From positions 58,061 to 122,060 of the forward strand of contig JAHZIG010000008.1 in the NCBI GenBank assembly GCA_019419865.1: DNA of 64,000 nt. The letters run 5' to 3'. The position numbers and the translations under genes were made by a program. The notes beneath the pieces are model-generated. The model was not told the DNA's origin. It searched no databases and was given only the letters and a program-made list of their open reading frames with translations. Shown here in pieces: positions 52,863-61,501 of this stretch (the stretch's first letter is position 1; each line of letters starts with the position of its first letter). Source of the DNA: Clostridiales bacterium. GTDB lineage: Bacteria > Bacillota > Clostridia > Monoglobales > Monoglobaceae.

Positions 52863-54233
52863 TTATTTCTGTTCTTTTTCCTTCTTGGCGACCCAATCCT
52901 GCTTTATGACCTCGCGCGATCTTGCTATAGCCAAAGAATTTTCGGGAACTTCCTTGGTTATGGTCGAACCGGCCGCGGTATACGCGCCCTTCCTTACGAG
53001 CACCGGGGATACGAGATTCGTGTTGCAGCCGATAAAGCAGTCGTCCTCGATGACGCTTCTGTGCTTACTGTGTCCGTCGTAGTTGACGACCACCGTGCCG
53101 CAGCCGAAGTTTACTCTCTTGCCAACGTCGGCGTCGCCTATATACGTAAGATGCGACACCTTTGTGCCGTCGCCCACGGACGAATTTTTTATCTCTACAA
53201 AGTCGCCTATCTTAACGTCCGCGCCTATCCTTGAACCCGGCCTTAAATAAGCGAACGGACCCACGTGCGTCTTCTCGCCTACCGCGCTCTCTATACCAAC
53301 CGTCTTTATAACCTCGGTATTGTTTCCTATCGTGCAATTCGTCAAATTCGTATCCGGACCTATGACGCAGTTCTCGCCGATCTCAGTCTTACCGTCCAGG
53401 CTTGTGTTTGGATATATCACGGTATCCCTTCCGATCTTAACGTCGGCGCCGATATATGTCGCGTCCGGATCGATAATGGTAACGCCGTCCAACATTACCT
53501 GTTTGTTCTTACGCATATACAGTATCTTACTCACCTGAGCGAGCTGCAAACGGTCGTTTACGCCGAGAATCTGATCCTCGCCCGTTATATACACGCCGAC
53601 TTTTTCGCCGTCGCCGAGCAATATCTCTATCACGTCGGTTATATAGTACTCGCCCTGAGCGTTGTCGTTGGTCACTCTCTTGAGCGCGCCTAAGAGTTTT
53701 TGTATATCGAAGAAATACATTCCCGAATTTACCTCTTTGATCAGCTTCTGCTCGTCGCTCGCGTCCTTTTGCTCGACTATTTTAGCTATGCTCCCGTTCT
53801 CTCTTACGATCCTTCCATAGCCGAACGGCTCGTCCACTACCGCGGTTATGACCGTAGCCGCCGCGTTCTCGGACATATGCTGGGCGTACGCCGCCTTTAG
53901 GACGTCCGCCTCGATCAAAGGCGCGTCGCCGTAGAGGACCACGACCGTACCTTCCTTTGAAGATATAGCGTCGATACCTTGCATGACCGCATGACCCGTG
54001 CCAAGCTGCTCGTACTGGTAACGATAGGTAACCCTATCTCCGAAATACTCCTTAACGTCCTCGGCCTTATGCCCCACGACCATTATATTCTCCACGGAAC
54101 CGGCCGCGGTCGCCGTATCCGCTACCCACTCCGCAAGCGGTTTTCCCGCCGCTATCTGAAGCGGTTTCGCTATGTTGGATTTCATTCTCTTGCCTTCGCC
54201 CGCGGCTAAAATTATACTGTATAAATCTGACAT
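52863..54233 (-). CDS. glmU: Bifunctional GlmU (GlcN-1-P acetyltransferase/UDP-GlcNAc pyrophosphorylase)
   Basis: 456-residue enzyme producing UDP-N-acetylglucosamine for the cell wall. The uridyltransferase domain begins ILAAGEGKRMKSNIAKPLQ and has LYGDAPLI and GYGRIVRE. From about residue 250 a left-handed beta helix of hexapeptide repeats follows (IGENCVIGPDTNL, VGDGTKVSHLTYIGDADVG), with FGCGTVVVNYDG and RSVIEDDCFIG near the active site. The gene precedes pth by 220 bp on the same strand. Usual length and complete. Confidence 0.98.
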   Translation of the reverse strand: MSDLYSIILAAGEGKRMKSNIAKPLQIAAGKPLAEWVADTATAAGSVENIMVVGHKAEDVKEYFGDRVTYRYQYEQLGTGHAVMQGIDAISSKEGTVVVLYGDAPLIEADVLKAAYAQHMSENAAATVITAVVDEPFGYGRIVRENGSIAKIVEQKDASDEQKLIKEVNSGMYFFDIQKLLGALKRVTNDNAQGEYYITDVIEILLGDGEKVGVYITGEDQILGVNDRLQLAQVSKILYMRKNKQVMLDGVTIIDPDATYIGADVKIGRDTVIYPNTSLDGKTEIGENCVIGPDTNLTNCTIGNNTEVIKTVGIESAVGEKTHVGPFAYLRPGSRIGADVKIGDFVEIKNSSVGDGTKVSHLTYIGDADVGKRVNFGCGTVVVNYDGHSKHRSVIEDDCFIGCNTNLVSPVLVRKGAYTAAGSTITKEVPENSLAIARSREVIKQDWVAKKEKEQK

Positions 54234-54429
54234 CTTATATCCCCTCGCATTTTTAACTACTTATTCTGTCTCTTAACTCTTTAAAGGGCGCTGTCGAGCC
54301 TTCCTCGCGCGCAAATATGTTTTCAGGAAATACCTGTAAAACGTCATAATATAATTATAATACATTTGACCGAGTTGTCAATGTAAAAGCATACCAAAAA
54401 TACCGTCGCCGCCGCCGCTATTCGGGTAT

Positions 54430-55242
54430 TTAGTAACCATAAATCTCACGGCGGCCGCTGAAATTCGCGTCCAGACCATCTATATACCTTCCGTTCGTCG
54501 TGAAAGTTATCCCGTAGACCTTCGCCGCGCCGCCCGCTTTAAGAGCGCGGGCGCATTCGTCTATCGTCGCCCCGGTCGTGAACACGTCGTCTACCACGAG
54601 GATATTCCCGTTCCTGATCGCGCTTGAATCGACTACCGCCATGCTGCCGTCAAGATTGGTTCTCCTCTCAGGACTACTAAGATATTTTTGTTTGTTTCTC
54701 GCTTCGCGCGTTACTATAATTCCGGGAACATATTCAAGTCCGACTTTCCCGCTAAGCGCGCGGCAGAGCGCGGCGCTGTGATTATCCTCTAAATTCCCCG
54801 AAGTCGGGACGGAAGTCGCTATCTCGATGCCAAGCCGCGAGTAACGTTTTTTATATACGCCCGCCATTAGATCGGTCATATAATCCAAAGGCGACGCGTC
54901 TCCCGATTTTAATTTCAATACCGGATTATTTGTCAGATCGTCGTGAACGACCGCGGATACGGCTCGGTCGTAGTTAAAAGGCGCATACTTCTCGCAAACG
55001 TCGCATAACGCGTAGACTCCGTCGCCATTATCGCCTTTGCGCGGGCGCAGAGGAGTCCCGCAGACGCCGCAGCAGACATAATCCTCGGTAAGTCTTAAAA
55101 TACTTTCGCACGCGTCGCATACATACTTCTTAAGGCGCAAATCCTCGTATTCAAATATATTTATAACTTCGCCGCAAAGTTTACACTTATGCGCGTATAA
55201 AATATTTTTCAAAAAATTAAAAACGCTTTTCTTATCTTCCAT
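54430..55242 (-). CDS. comF: ComF family phosphoribosyltransferase-like protein
   Basis: 270-residue protein. The N-terminal zinc-finger-like region has four CxxC pairs (CKLCGE, CDAC, CCGVCG, CDVC). The C-terminal phosphoribosyltransferase fold shows the PRPP loop ILVVDDVFTTGATIDECA. ComF homologues are linked to DNA uptake in competent Firmicutes. Here no other competence gene is adjacent. No Shine-Dalgarno sequence is visible; the ATG lies six bases after the TAA of the alpha-galactosidase gene, suggesting translational reinitiation. Confidence 0.9.
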   Translation of the reverse strand: MEDKKSVFNFLKNILYAHKCKLCGEVINIFEYEDLRLKKYVCDACESILRLTEDYVCCGVCGTPLRPRKGDNGDGVYALCDVCEKYAPFNYDRAVSAVVHDDLTNNPVLKLKSGDASPLDYMTDLMAGVYKKRYSRLGIEIATSVPTSGNLEDNHSAALCRALSGKVGLEYVPGIIVTREARNKQKYLSSPERRTNLDGSMAVVDSSAIRNGNILVVDDVFTTGATIDECARALKAGGAAKVYGITFTTNGRYIDGLDANFSGRREIYGY

Positions 55243-55248
55243 TACAAT

Positions 55249-57354
55249 TTATTTGAACGCGATCTTATACAAAGCGGCTGAAACGTTTTTATCTATGGTC
55301 GTCTTTACGCCGCCGTCCGCGATCTCTATCGTTCCCTCTCTATAAGACGGGTAGATCGTCTCCGCCTTATCTATGACCCTGTCTTTCAGTCTGAGCGGTA
55401 TAAACTTCTCGCTCTCGTCCGAATTTACCCGCCAAACCGCAAGATACAGCTTGTCGCCCGCGTCTATCCCAAACGCCGAATACGGATCGCCGAGATTTGT
55501 AAGGCCAAGAGGAAATACCGGATACCCGATCTTTATATCGTCGCGTATAGACTTGTATACGTCGATCCCCTCTTTGACCAGCGCGAGCCTGTCTTTGGAT
55601 ATTTCGCCTAAATGACCGCTCTGATGCACTCTGAGCAGCATCGCGTTTACCATATTGAAAACGACCTCGTCGCGGTCGCCGTCTCTTTGAGGATAGGACC
55701 ACATAGCCGCCTGCTCGGGAGTCAGCGCGGTCGCGCAAGCCGAAGCGATAGACGCCATGTTCCTGTAGTCCTCCTGATCCGTCACGCTCTGTATGCTATG
55801 CTTTGAGAGGTACGCGTATGTCATACGCTGTCCGCCGCTGCCGCAGTTTTCTATGATCAGATCCGGATACCTTTCAAATACGCCGTCCAGCCAGTCGAGA
55901 TACGCGTCGGCGTGCTGTCTGAGCCCGTCGCCGAAACTGTCCGCGTCTATCTCGGTCCCGACGCCCGCGTTTATGTTATAATCCATTTTTATATAGCCCA
56001 CGCCGTACTCGCCGACCAGTCTGTCTATTACCGAATCCGCATACGCCCTGACTTCGGGGTTTCTGTAATCGAGCTGATACCTGGAATGGTCTATCACCCG
56101 TTTGCCGTTTCGCACAAAGAACCAGTTATCCGGGACCTTTTTCGCCATCGGACAGTTTATCCCCATTACCTCGAGTTCCAGCCACAGTCCCGGGACCATG
56201 CCTTTTTGGGTTATGTATTTTATCGGTTCCTCTATACCGCCCGGGAATCTACCCTTTGCGGGGAGCCATTCGCCTACGCCGTCCCACCAGGGTCCGTCGT
56301 CGTACCAGCCCGCGTCTATGCAGAAATATTCGCAGCCGGTCTCAGCCGCCGCGTCGATCAGCGGGATCAACTTCTCGGTGGTAGCGTCTCCTACAAGACA
56401 ATTCATAAAATCGTTGAATATGACCGCCATGCTTTCGTTGTCGGCGTTTTTGCGGCGGATAATTCTTCTATATTTCGTCATCTCGATATTCGCGTCCTGC
56501 CAGTCGCCTTTGACGAACGCCACGGCCGTTTTATCCGATACAAACCTGTCGCCCGCCCTCAGCGTCTTATACCAGCCGTTATCCGAAAACGTCGCGCCGC
56601 AGAGCGATAAATACAGGCGCTGAGCCATAGCGCTTATCTCCCACTCCCAGGAGCAGGCCGTCTCGATCTGCCAGAATACCGTACTCTCGGTCTCGGTATT
56701 GGTTATATACCCGATCGGAAGATACTCGGCGCTCGGCCAGGTTCCTGTTCCCGAAGCCGTTATCCGCTTGAGCGAAAAGCTGTAGGGCTTGTATAGACCC
56801 AACTCCTGAGGGGTATATTCCCGCCATTGACATTCCGACTGCCAGGTATTATGCGCGATCCCAATACGCGTTTTATCCGGCCAATCGCGCTCTCCCTCTT
56901 TATCTATCCCCACGAGGTTGAAAGAGGTGACGAATTCTATCGTCCGATCCTCCGCGCCCTTGTTTTCAAGCTCCGTCCAGCTCCTTACTACGGAAACTCC
57001 GTCGTAGAACTGCATATGCGCTACGGCGCAAAGCCCTTTTTCGTCCTGAGCGGTTATCTCGAGCTTGGTTCCGTATTGGTTTTTATAGAGCTTATGTCCG
57101 ACGTATTTCATATCCTTGCCCGGACTGGAGCCGGTTTTTTTGTTGCCGTGGTGATCGTTCTGATTTCCGCCGGATTCCTGGATCTCGAAAAGGCGATACC
57201 ACTTATGCTTGCGCTCCGGGATCAAACTATCGTCGTAATCCAGCGCCGACATATGAAGCAGATTTATATCGCCCTCGTCGGTTACTTTGATCAAAAGATT
57301 TATTCCGTTTTCATTTACGCAAATTGTTTTACACTGTTTTAAATTAGCTTCCAT
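55249..57354 (-). CDS. Alpha-galactosidase, glycoside hydrolase family 36
   Basis: 701-residue retaining alpha-galactosidase. The nucleophile Asp458 lies in GVGYIKMDYN, and the acid/base region is SVTDQEDYR (526-529). CIDAGWYDDGPWWDGVGEW and ENCGSGGQRM are GH36 substrate-pocket motifs, and the N-terminal beta-supersandwich is present. No signal peptide, so it acts inside the cell on galactosides such as raffinose-family sugars or side chains. AGGAAGGA precedes the ATG. It is cotranscribed with comF, an unusual pairing. Confidence 0.95.
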   Translation of the reverse strand: MEANLKQCKTICVNENGINLLIKVTDEGDINLLHMSALDYDDSLIPERKHKWYRLFEIQESGGNQNDHHGNKKTGSSPGKDMKYVGHKLYKNQYGTKLEITAQDEKGLCAVAHMQFYDGVSVVRSWTELENKGAEDRTIEFVTSFNLVGIDKEGERDWPDKTRIGIAHNTWQSECQWREYTPQELGLYKPYSFSLKRITASGTGTWPSAEYLPIGYITNTETESTVFWQIETACSWEWEISAMAQRLYLSLCGATFSDNGWYKTLRAGDRFVSDKTAVAFVKGDWQDANIEMTKYRRIIRRKNADNESMAVIFNDFMNCLVGDATTEKLIPLIDAAAETGCEYFCIDAGWYDDGPWWDGVGEWLPAKGRFPGGIEEPIKYITQKGMVPGLWLELEVMGINCPMAKKVPDNWFFVRNGKRVIDHSRYQLDYRNPEVRAYADSVIDRLVGEYGVGYIKMDYNINAGVGTEIDADSFGDGLRQHADAYLDWLDGVFERYPDLIIENCGSGGQRMTYAYLSKHSIQSVTDQEDYRNMASIASACATALTPEQAAMWSYPQRDGDRDEVVFNMVNAMLLRVHQSGHLGEISKDRLALVKEGIDVYKSIRDDIKIGYPVFPLGLTNLGDPYSAFGIDAGDKLYLAVWRVNSDESEKFIPLRLKDRVIDKAETIYPSYREGTIEIADGGVKTTIDKNVSAALYKIAFK

Positions 57355-57561
57355 AACGTTGTTTTCCTTCCTGATTTTATGTGCGTGTAATTTACGTCTA
57401 TTTTATAATAGATCATGGAATTTTTCAATAGATTATTTAGGTTTAAGCAATATTTATACGGCAAATCTTGCGAAAGCTCCGTTAAGGTTCGCTATCCGCC
57501 GATCGGCGCCGGAACCGTACTCAAACTTGATTTCGATTTTGGCGCAAGGGCGTTTTAACGT

Positions 57562-57592
57562 TAAAAAGCCGCCTACCAAATCGGTAGGCGGC
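57562..57592 (-). terminator. Intrinsic terminator after the SLH protein gene
   Basis: A 10-bp perfect stem, GCCGCCTACC (57568-57577) with GGTAGGCGGC (57583-57592), is followed by TTTTT on the minus strand. It ends the dockerin-SLH operon. Confidence 0.92.
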
Positions 57593-57635
57593 GATATATC
57601 AAATTATTCAGTTTTAAACTGTCTTAATCCGATAA

Positions 57636-59843
57636 TTATTCAGCGTCAGCCGTTGCCGTAGCCTCGGGAGAAGCGGTTGCCTCCGCGTCTGCCGTAGCTT
57701 CCGGAGAAGCCGTTGTCTCAGGAGCAGCCGTTGCTTCAGCGTCTGCAGTAGCTTCCGGAGAAGCCGTAGCTTCAGCCTCGTCAGCGCTCATAACTCTTGC
57801 GAGTATTGCAGCAGCCTCAGCTCTTGTAGCGTTGTTCTTCGGCAGGAACGTGCCGTCCTCATAACCTGTGAGGTATCCAGCTTCTACCATGCCTGCAACG
57901 TAACCTGCAGCGTAGTCCGCTATATCAGCGCTGTCTGTGAAGGACGAAGCCGAATTAGAGGACAGGTTGAGGTAACGTCCAACTATTGTGCAGATATCTT
58001 CACGCGTGATCGTGTTGTTAGCGTCGAACCACTCGTCGGATACGCCCGTTACGATACCAGCTTCGCTTGCAGCGATTACGTACGGTGTGTACCAGTCGCT
58101 TGCCGTACAATCAAGGAATGCGGACGTCGTAGCCGTGTTGGTGAGTCCGAACAGCTCAACCGCCATCTTTGTGAACTCAGCTCTGGTTACCGTGTTATCG
58201 GGCAGGAATGTGCCGTCCGGATAACCGTTGATTATACCAGCTTCATAGAGATCCATGATGTACTCGTAGCCCCAGTATGACGAAGGAACGTCGGTGAATA
58301 TCTGCTCGTCGTCCGTTCCGGGAGTAGCCGTAGCGTCAGGATCCGCCGTTGCCGAAGGAGTAGCCGTCGGGGTCGTCGTACCGCTGCCGCCGGACCAGCC
58401 GGGAGCGCCGCCAGAACCGCCGCTCGGTCTAACTGTAGTCCAGGTTATGGTAACGTCCTCAGCCGGCATATCGAACGAACCGCTAAATCCTGTGCCATTG
58501 TAAGAGAGATTTCTTACGTAGTAGCCTGTAGCCGCGTCAACGTCTACCTCTACTACGGAAGCCGGGTAGATCGTATCGCCGGAAGCTATCTCAGCGCCGT
58601 TAACCGTAACTGTCGCCGAATCTGTGTTCTGCGGAACCGTCCAAGAAACTGTGTAAGGTACTACGTTCTTAGCAGCCTCTACCAGATCCTGACCAGCGCT
58701 GATAACAGCCTGGAGGTTCTCGTCCGTAGGATCAGCCTGATAAGCTTCTACAGCGTTATCCAAAGCCGTCTTAGCGTTATTAGCATTGTTTATGTTCTCC
58801 TGCTGAGCGTCGTTGATGTAAGACTCGCCTTCCTCAGGAGTGAGAGCGTCTGTCATCGCATTGATGTCAGCCTGAACACCGTTAGAGAGCTCTGTAGCCT
58901 CTGTGATAACGTCCGCAGCTTCCATCTGTCTGAACTCAGCTACGATCGTAACGTCGGACGCCGGCATTACAAACGTGTTGTCCGTAACCGCTACGGCCTC
59001 TTCACCGGCCGTTACAGCGAGCGTACCGTCAACGTACTGATAACCAAAGTCAGGTACTACTGTAAGAGTAACTGTGTCGCCAGCCTCAGGAGCCGCGGGC
59101 GTATACTCAACAGTACCGTTCTCAGCCTCTACCGTGATTCCGTATGTAGGAGCTGTCGTAGGAGCCGCTGTCGGAGCCGCCGTTGCGGTAGCTACAGGTT
59201 CAGATGTCGGCTCGCCGGGCTCTGTTGTAGGAGCTGTCGTAGGTTCTGCCGTTGCAGGAGCTGTGGGCTCTGCAGTAGGTTCAGCCGTCGGCTCTGCAGT
59301 AGGCTCAGCTGTCGGAGGAGCTTCTGTTAAGTTAACAGTAATGTCTGAACCGCCTTCAACTGTTGCATTATCATCGGTTATAAAATCGCCTACTCCATCC
59401 AAGAAGGATAATTTACTAATTGAAATGTTTGTAGAAGATACATCCACACCCTCATTAACAGTAAAGGTTATTTTTGCAAGGGTTCCCTCAAAGTAATCTT
59501 GGAGTTTTGCCATCTTAATCAAGCCCGGCTCTTGAGTACTAACCGTAACCGCTCTATTAAAGAACATATCTCTGTCAGTACTATCAGTAGCCGTCAAAAC
59601 CTCAGGATCAAACGTAATCTCAATTCCCGAGCTATTAAGATATGTCTCATCAGAACCGTTATCTGTAACAGAACCAGCCTCTAATGTTAAATCAAATGAA
59701 TTATTTACTACATCTGATACAGTATATTTAACTGATACTTTGGCAGCACTATCAGCAGCAAATACCGATGTGCTAACCATCATTAGACTCATAACCATTG
59801 CGACAACAAGGGTTATAGCCGTAACTTTTTTTATACTTTTCAT
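57636..59843 (-). CDS. Cohesin-like SLH-domain surface protein
   Basis: 735-residue exported protein. A signal peptide (about 1-29, ending VFAA) precedes a cohesin-like beta-sandwich at about 33-172, with GIEITFDPEVLTATD, GLIKMAKLQDYFEGTLAKIT and SISKLSFLDG. A Pro/Thr/Ala/Glu linker, an InlB-repeat-like domain (YGITVEAENGTVEYTPAAPE), a helical FIVAR-like segment and a second beta domain follow. Three SLH domains (starting FTDVPSSYWG, FLDCTASDWY and FTDSADIADY, with GYPDGTFLP and TRAEF/TRAEA) anchor it to the wall. A 45-residue Ala/Thr/Glu tail follows the SLH domains, which is unusual. It lies 33 bp after the dockerin-protein gene. Confidence 0.85.
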   Translation of the reverse strand: MKSIKKVTAITLVVAMVMSLMMVSTSVFAADSAAKVSVKYTVSDVVNNSFDLTLEAGSVTDNGSDETYLNSSGIEITFDPEVLTATDSTDRDMFFNRAVTVSTQEPGLIKMAKLQDYFEGTLAKITFTVNEGVDVSSTNISISKLSFLDGVGDFITDDNATVEGGSDITVNLTEAPPTAEPTAEPTAEPTAEPTAPATAEPTTAPTTEPGEPTSEPVATATAAPTAAPTTAPTYGITVEAENGTVEYTPAAPEAGDTVTLTVVPDFGYQYVDGTLAVTAGEEAVAVTDNTFVMPASDVTIVAEFRQMEAADVITEATELSNGVQADINAMTDALTPEEGESYINDAQQENINNANNAKTALDNAVEAYQADPTDENLQAVISAGQDLVEAAKNVVPYTVSWTVPQNTDSATVTVNGAEIASGDTIYPASVVEVDVDAATGYYVRNLSYNGTGFSGSFDMPAEDVTITWTTVRPSGGSGGAPGWSGGSGTTTPTATPSATADPDATATPGTDDEQIFTDVPSSYWGYEYIMDLYEAGIINGYPDGTFLPDNTVTRAEFTKMAVELFGLTNTATTSAFLDCTASDWYTPYVIAASEAGIVTGVSDEWFDANNTITREDICTIVGRYLNLSSNSASSFTDSADIADYAAGYVAGMVEAGYLTGYEDGTFLPKNNATRAEAAAILARVMSADEAEATASPEATADAEATAAPETTASPEATADAEATASPEATATADAE

Positions 59844-59876
59844 ATTTATGATTTTCCCCTTTCTAAATCACAGGTA

Positions 59877-60845
59877 TTATTCAAAAGATGTAATACGTTC
59901 AAGATAATAACTTAATATAGTATTAACATCATCTATATTAACCGACCCTTTCTCAGCCGCCACATCTGCTGCTTTCATTTGATCATCGGTAAGTGTAGTT
60001 CTTTCAAGATAATAAGATAATACCAAATTAACGTCATCTATATTGACAATACCATCGCCGTTTACATCACCTAATGTTACGTCGCCGCCTTCTTCTGCAT
60101 CAGCAAGCGCATACGACTTAGCGTCAGGAACATCGACGCCAGTACCGCCGGCTTTTACAACTATAACAGAATTCGTGTTGTAACCGTTAGTAGCCGTGGT
60201 CTCGCCTGTCTCGCCTTTCGGAAGGTTAAATACAAGCGTACCCGAAGCCGCGCCGGCCTGCTGGTCTATGTAACCTGCCGGAGTAGTAGCCGTGAAACCG
60301 CTCTGGTTATTGCCGTCTGTGATGCTTGTGATATCGTAAACGAAGAACGTCATCTGCTCGGGAGCGTTCTCTACCGAAAACGGAACAGATACCGTGTAGT
60401 AATCGCCCGCGTCCGTAGCGCTGATATCGCCTATTGTTATAACGGAACCGGTAGCTACGTCCTCAGCCGCAAGCTCTACCTCTTCCTCGGTTACGCCTTC
60501 AGTAACTTCCATAGGAACAACTACTTCAGTCGGAACTTCTGCGTCTTCTGCCGGAGCTTCGACGTCCTCAGCCGGAGCTTCTACATCTTCCGCGGGAGCT
60601 TCAACGTCCTCAGCCGGAACTTCTGCGTCTTCCGCAGGAGCTTCAACGTCTTCAGCCGGAGCTTCTACGTCTTCAGCGGGGGTCTCAACGTCCTCTGCGG
60701 GAGCCTCCGTATCGGCAGTTTCAACAACCGCCGGCGCTTCTTCCACCGCGTCTACCTCGTCGGCAAACGCTACGGCGCTGAGTGCGGAGAATACCATTAA
60801 AGCCGCTGTTAAAGCCGCGCCAAATTTAAAAAAGTTATTTTTCAT
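59877..60845 (-). CDS. Exported protein with acidic repeats and C-terminal dockerin
   Basis: 322-residue exported protein. Signal peptide about 1-28, then nine 7-residue acidic repeats (EAPAEDV type), a beta-rich domain of about 110 residues with no recognised family, and a type I dockerin at about 258-322. The first calcium loop is intact (GDVNGDGIVNIDDVNLVLSY). The second is degenerate (DVAAEKGSVNIDDVNTIL): the NGDG of the loop reads AAEKG. No enzyme domain is present, so it is not a standard cellulosomal enzyme. GGAGG lies ten bases before ATG 60845. It is first in the operon with the SLH protein and has a leader of about 335 nt. Confidence 0.85.
   Translation of the reverse strand: MKNNFFKFGAALTAALMVFSALSAVAFADEVDAVEEAPAVVETADTEAPAEDVETPAEDVEAPAEDVEAPAEDAEVPAEDVEAPAEDVEAPAEDVEAPAEDAEVPTEVVVPMEVTEGVTEEEVELAAEDVATGSVITIGDISATDAGDYYTVSVPFSVENAPEQMTFFVYDITSITDGNNQSGFTATTPAGYIDQQAGAASGTLVFNLPKGETGETTATNGYNTNSVIVVKAGGTGVDVPDAKSYALADAEEGGDVTLGDVNGDGIVNIDDVNLVLSYYLERTTLTDDQMKAADVAAEKGSVNIDDVNTILSYYLERITSFE
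60519..60707 (-). repeat. Nine 21-bp coding repeats in the dockerin-protein gene
   Basis: Nine in-frame copies of a 7-codon unit, EAPAEDV with E-T/V-P and EDA variants. Base changes between units are mostly silent or conservative. The extended, negatively charged stretch would act as a spacer across the cell wall. Confidence 0.9.
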
Positions 60846-61187
60846 TATCAAATTGCCTCCTAAAAATTTAAGTTCTTTATAAATATGTTCGATTTCTTCC
60901 CAATTAAATCTACAATTTTATAAGCCATATTAAATTTGAAGGCCTCTATCCTCCTTTCCCCAAATACTTATATAAAGAAATACGCCGATCGCTTTAAGCC
61001 GCTTAAACATGTCCGCAATCTCAAAAAATATCATGCATAGATAACAAAGACTGACAAACAATCCAATCAACCCGTAAACGGTCGTGGCATATTTAATTAT
61101 TTTTCTGTTTAAAGTATGCCAGGACAAGTCCCAAATAGCGCAATCCTAATAATATGCATAAATAGACTATTATTATGATTTGTATCC
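60846..61187 (-). other. Long 5' leader of the dockerin-SLH operon
   Basis: About 335 nt lie between the promoter at 61188-61216 and ATG 60845. A TTG-started 65-codon frame (61127-60930) has no ribosome site; AAGGAGG at about 60950 could serve a short frame further down, but the spacing is too long. No known riboswitch is recognised. Confidence 0.5.
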
Positions 61188-61216
61188 ATTATACTATGGT
61201 TTAGAAAAAATTGCAA
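61188..61216 (-). promoter_or_regulatory. Sigma-A promoter of the dockerin-SLH operon
   Basis: On the minus strand TTGCAA (61216-61211), 17-bp spacer, TATAAT (61193-61188). Confidence 0.75.
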
Positions 61217-61414
61217 GGGGGTTTGGGAAAGTTTTTATGTAAATTTATAACAAAATATGAACTTACATACGTTTTTATGTTATTTTATTATAATGATCTT
61301 TTACGCTTCAGCTCGATTTTATATGAAACCGGCGCCTTAAACTCGGATCCGAAGTTTAACAAATTACTAATTTTCCTATTTTGATAATCATATCCTAACT
61401 TTTTTCCAAATAGA

Positions 61415-61442
61415 TTGACAAATTTTTATTCTTTTGTATACT
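61415..61442 (+). promoter_or_regulatory. Sigma-A promoter of the amidohydrolase gene
   Basis: TTGACA (61415-61420), 16-bp spacer, TATACT (61437-61442), about 54 nt before the ATG at 61502. Confidence 0.75.
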
Positions 61443-61501
61443 ATTTTTAAGAAACGGTTTTAGGCCGATATTTAGACACGAGCAAGCGAGGTAATATTAA
61501 G

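Noticed and set aside
60519..60707. Possible CRISPR-like array of regular 21-bp units
   Set aside because: Units are contiguous without spacers and are in-frame codons of the dockerin protein.
60930..61127. 65-codon minus-strand frame in the dockerin operon leader
   Set aside because: Starts at TTG with no ribosome site and shows no protein family; more likely leader RNA.
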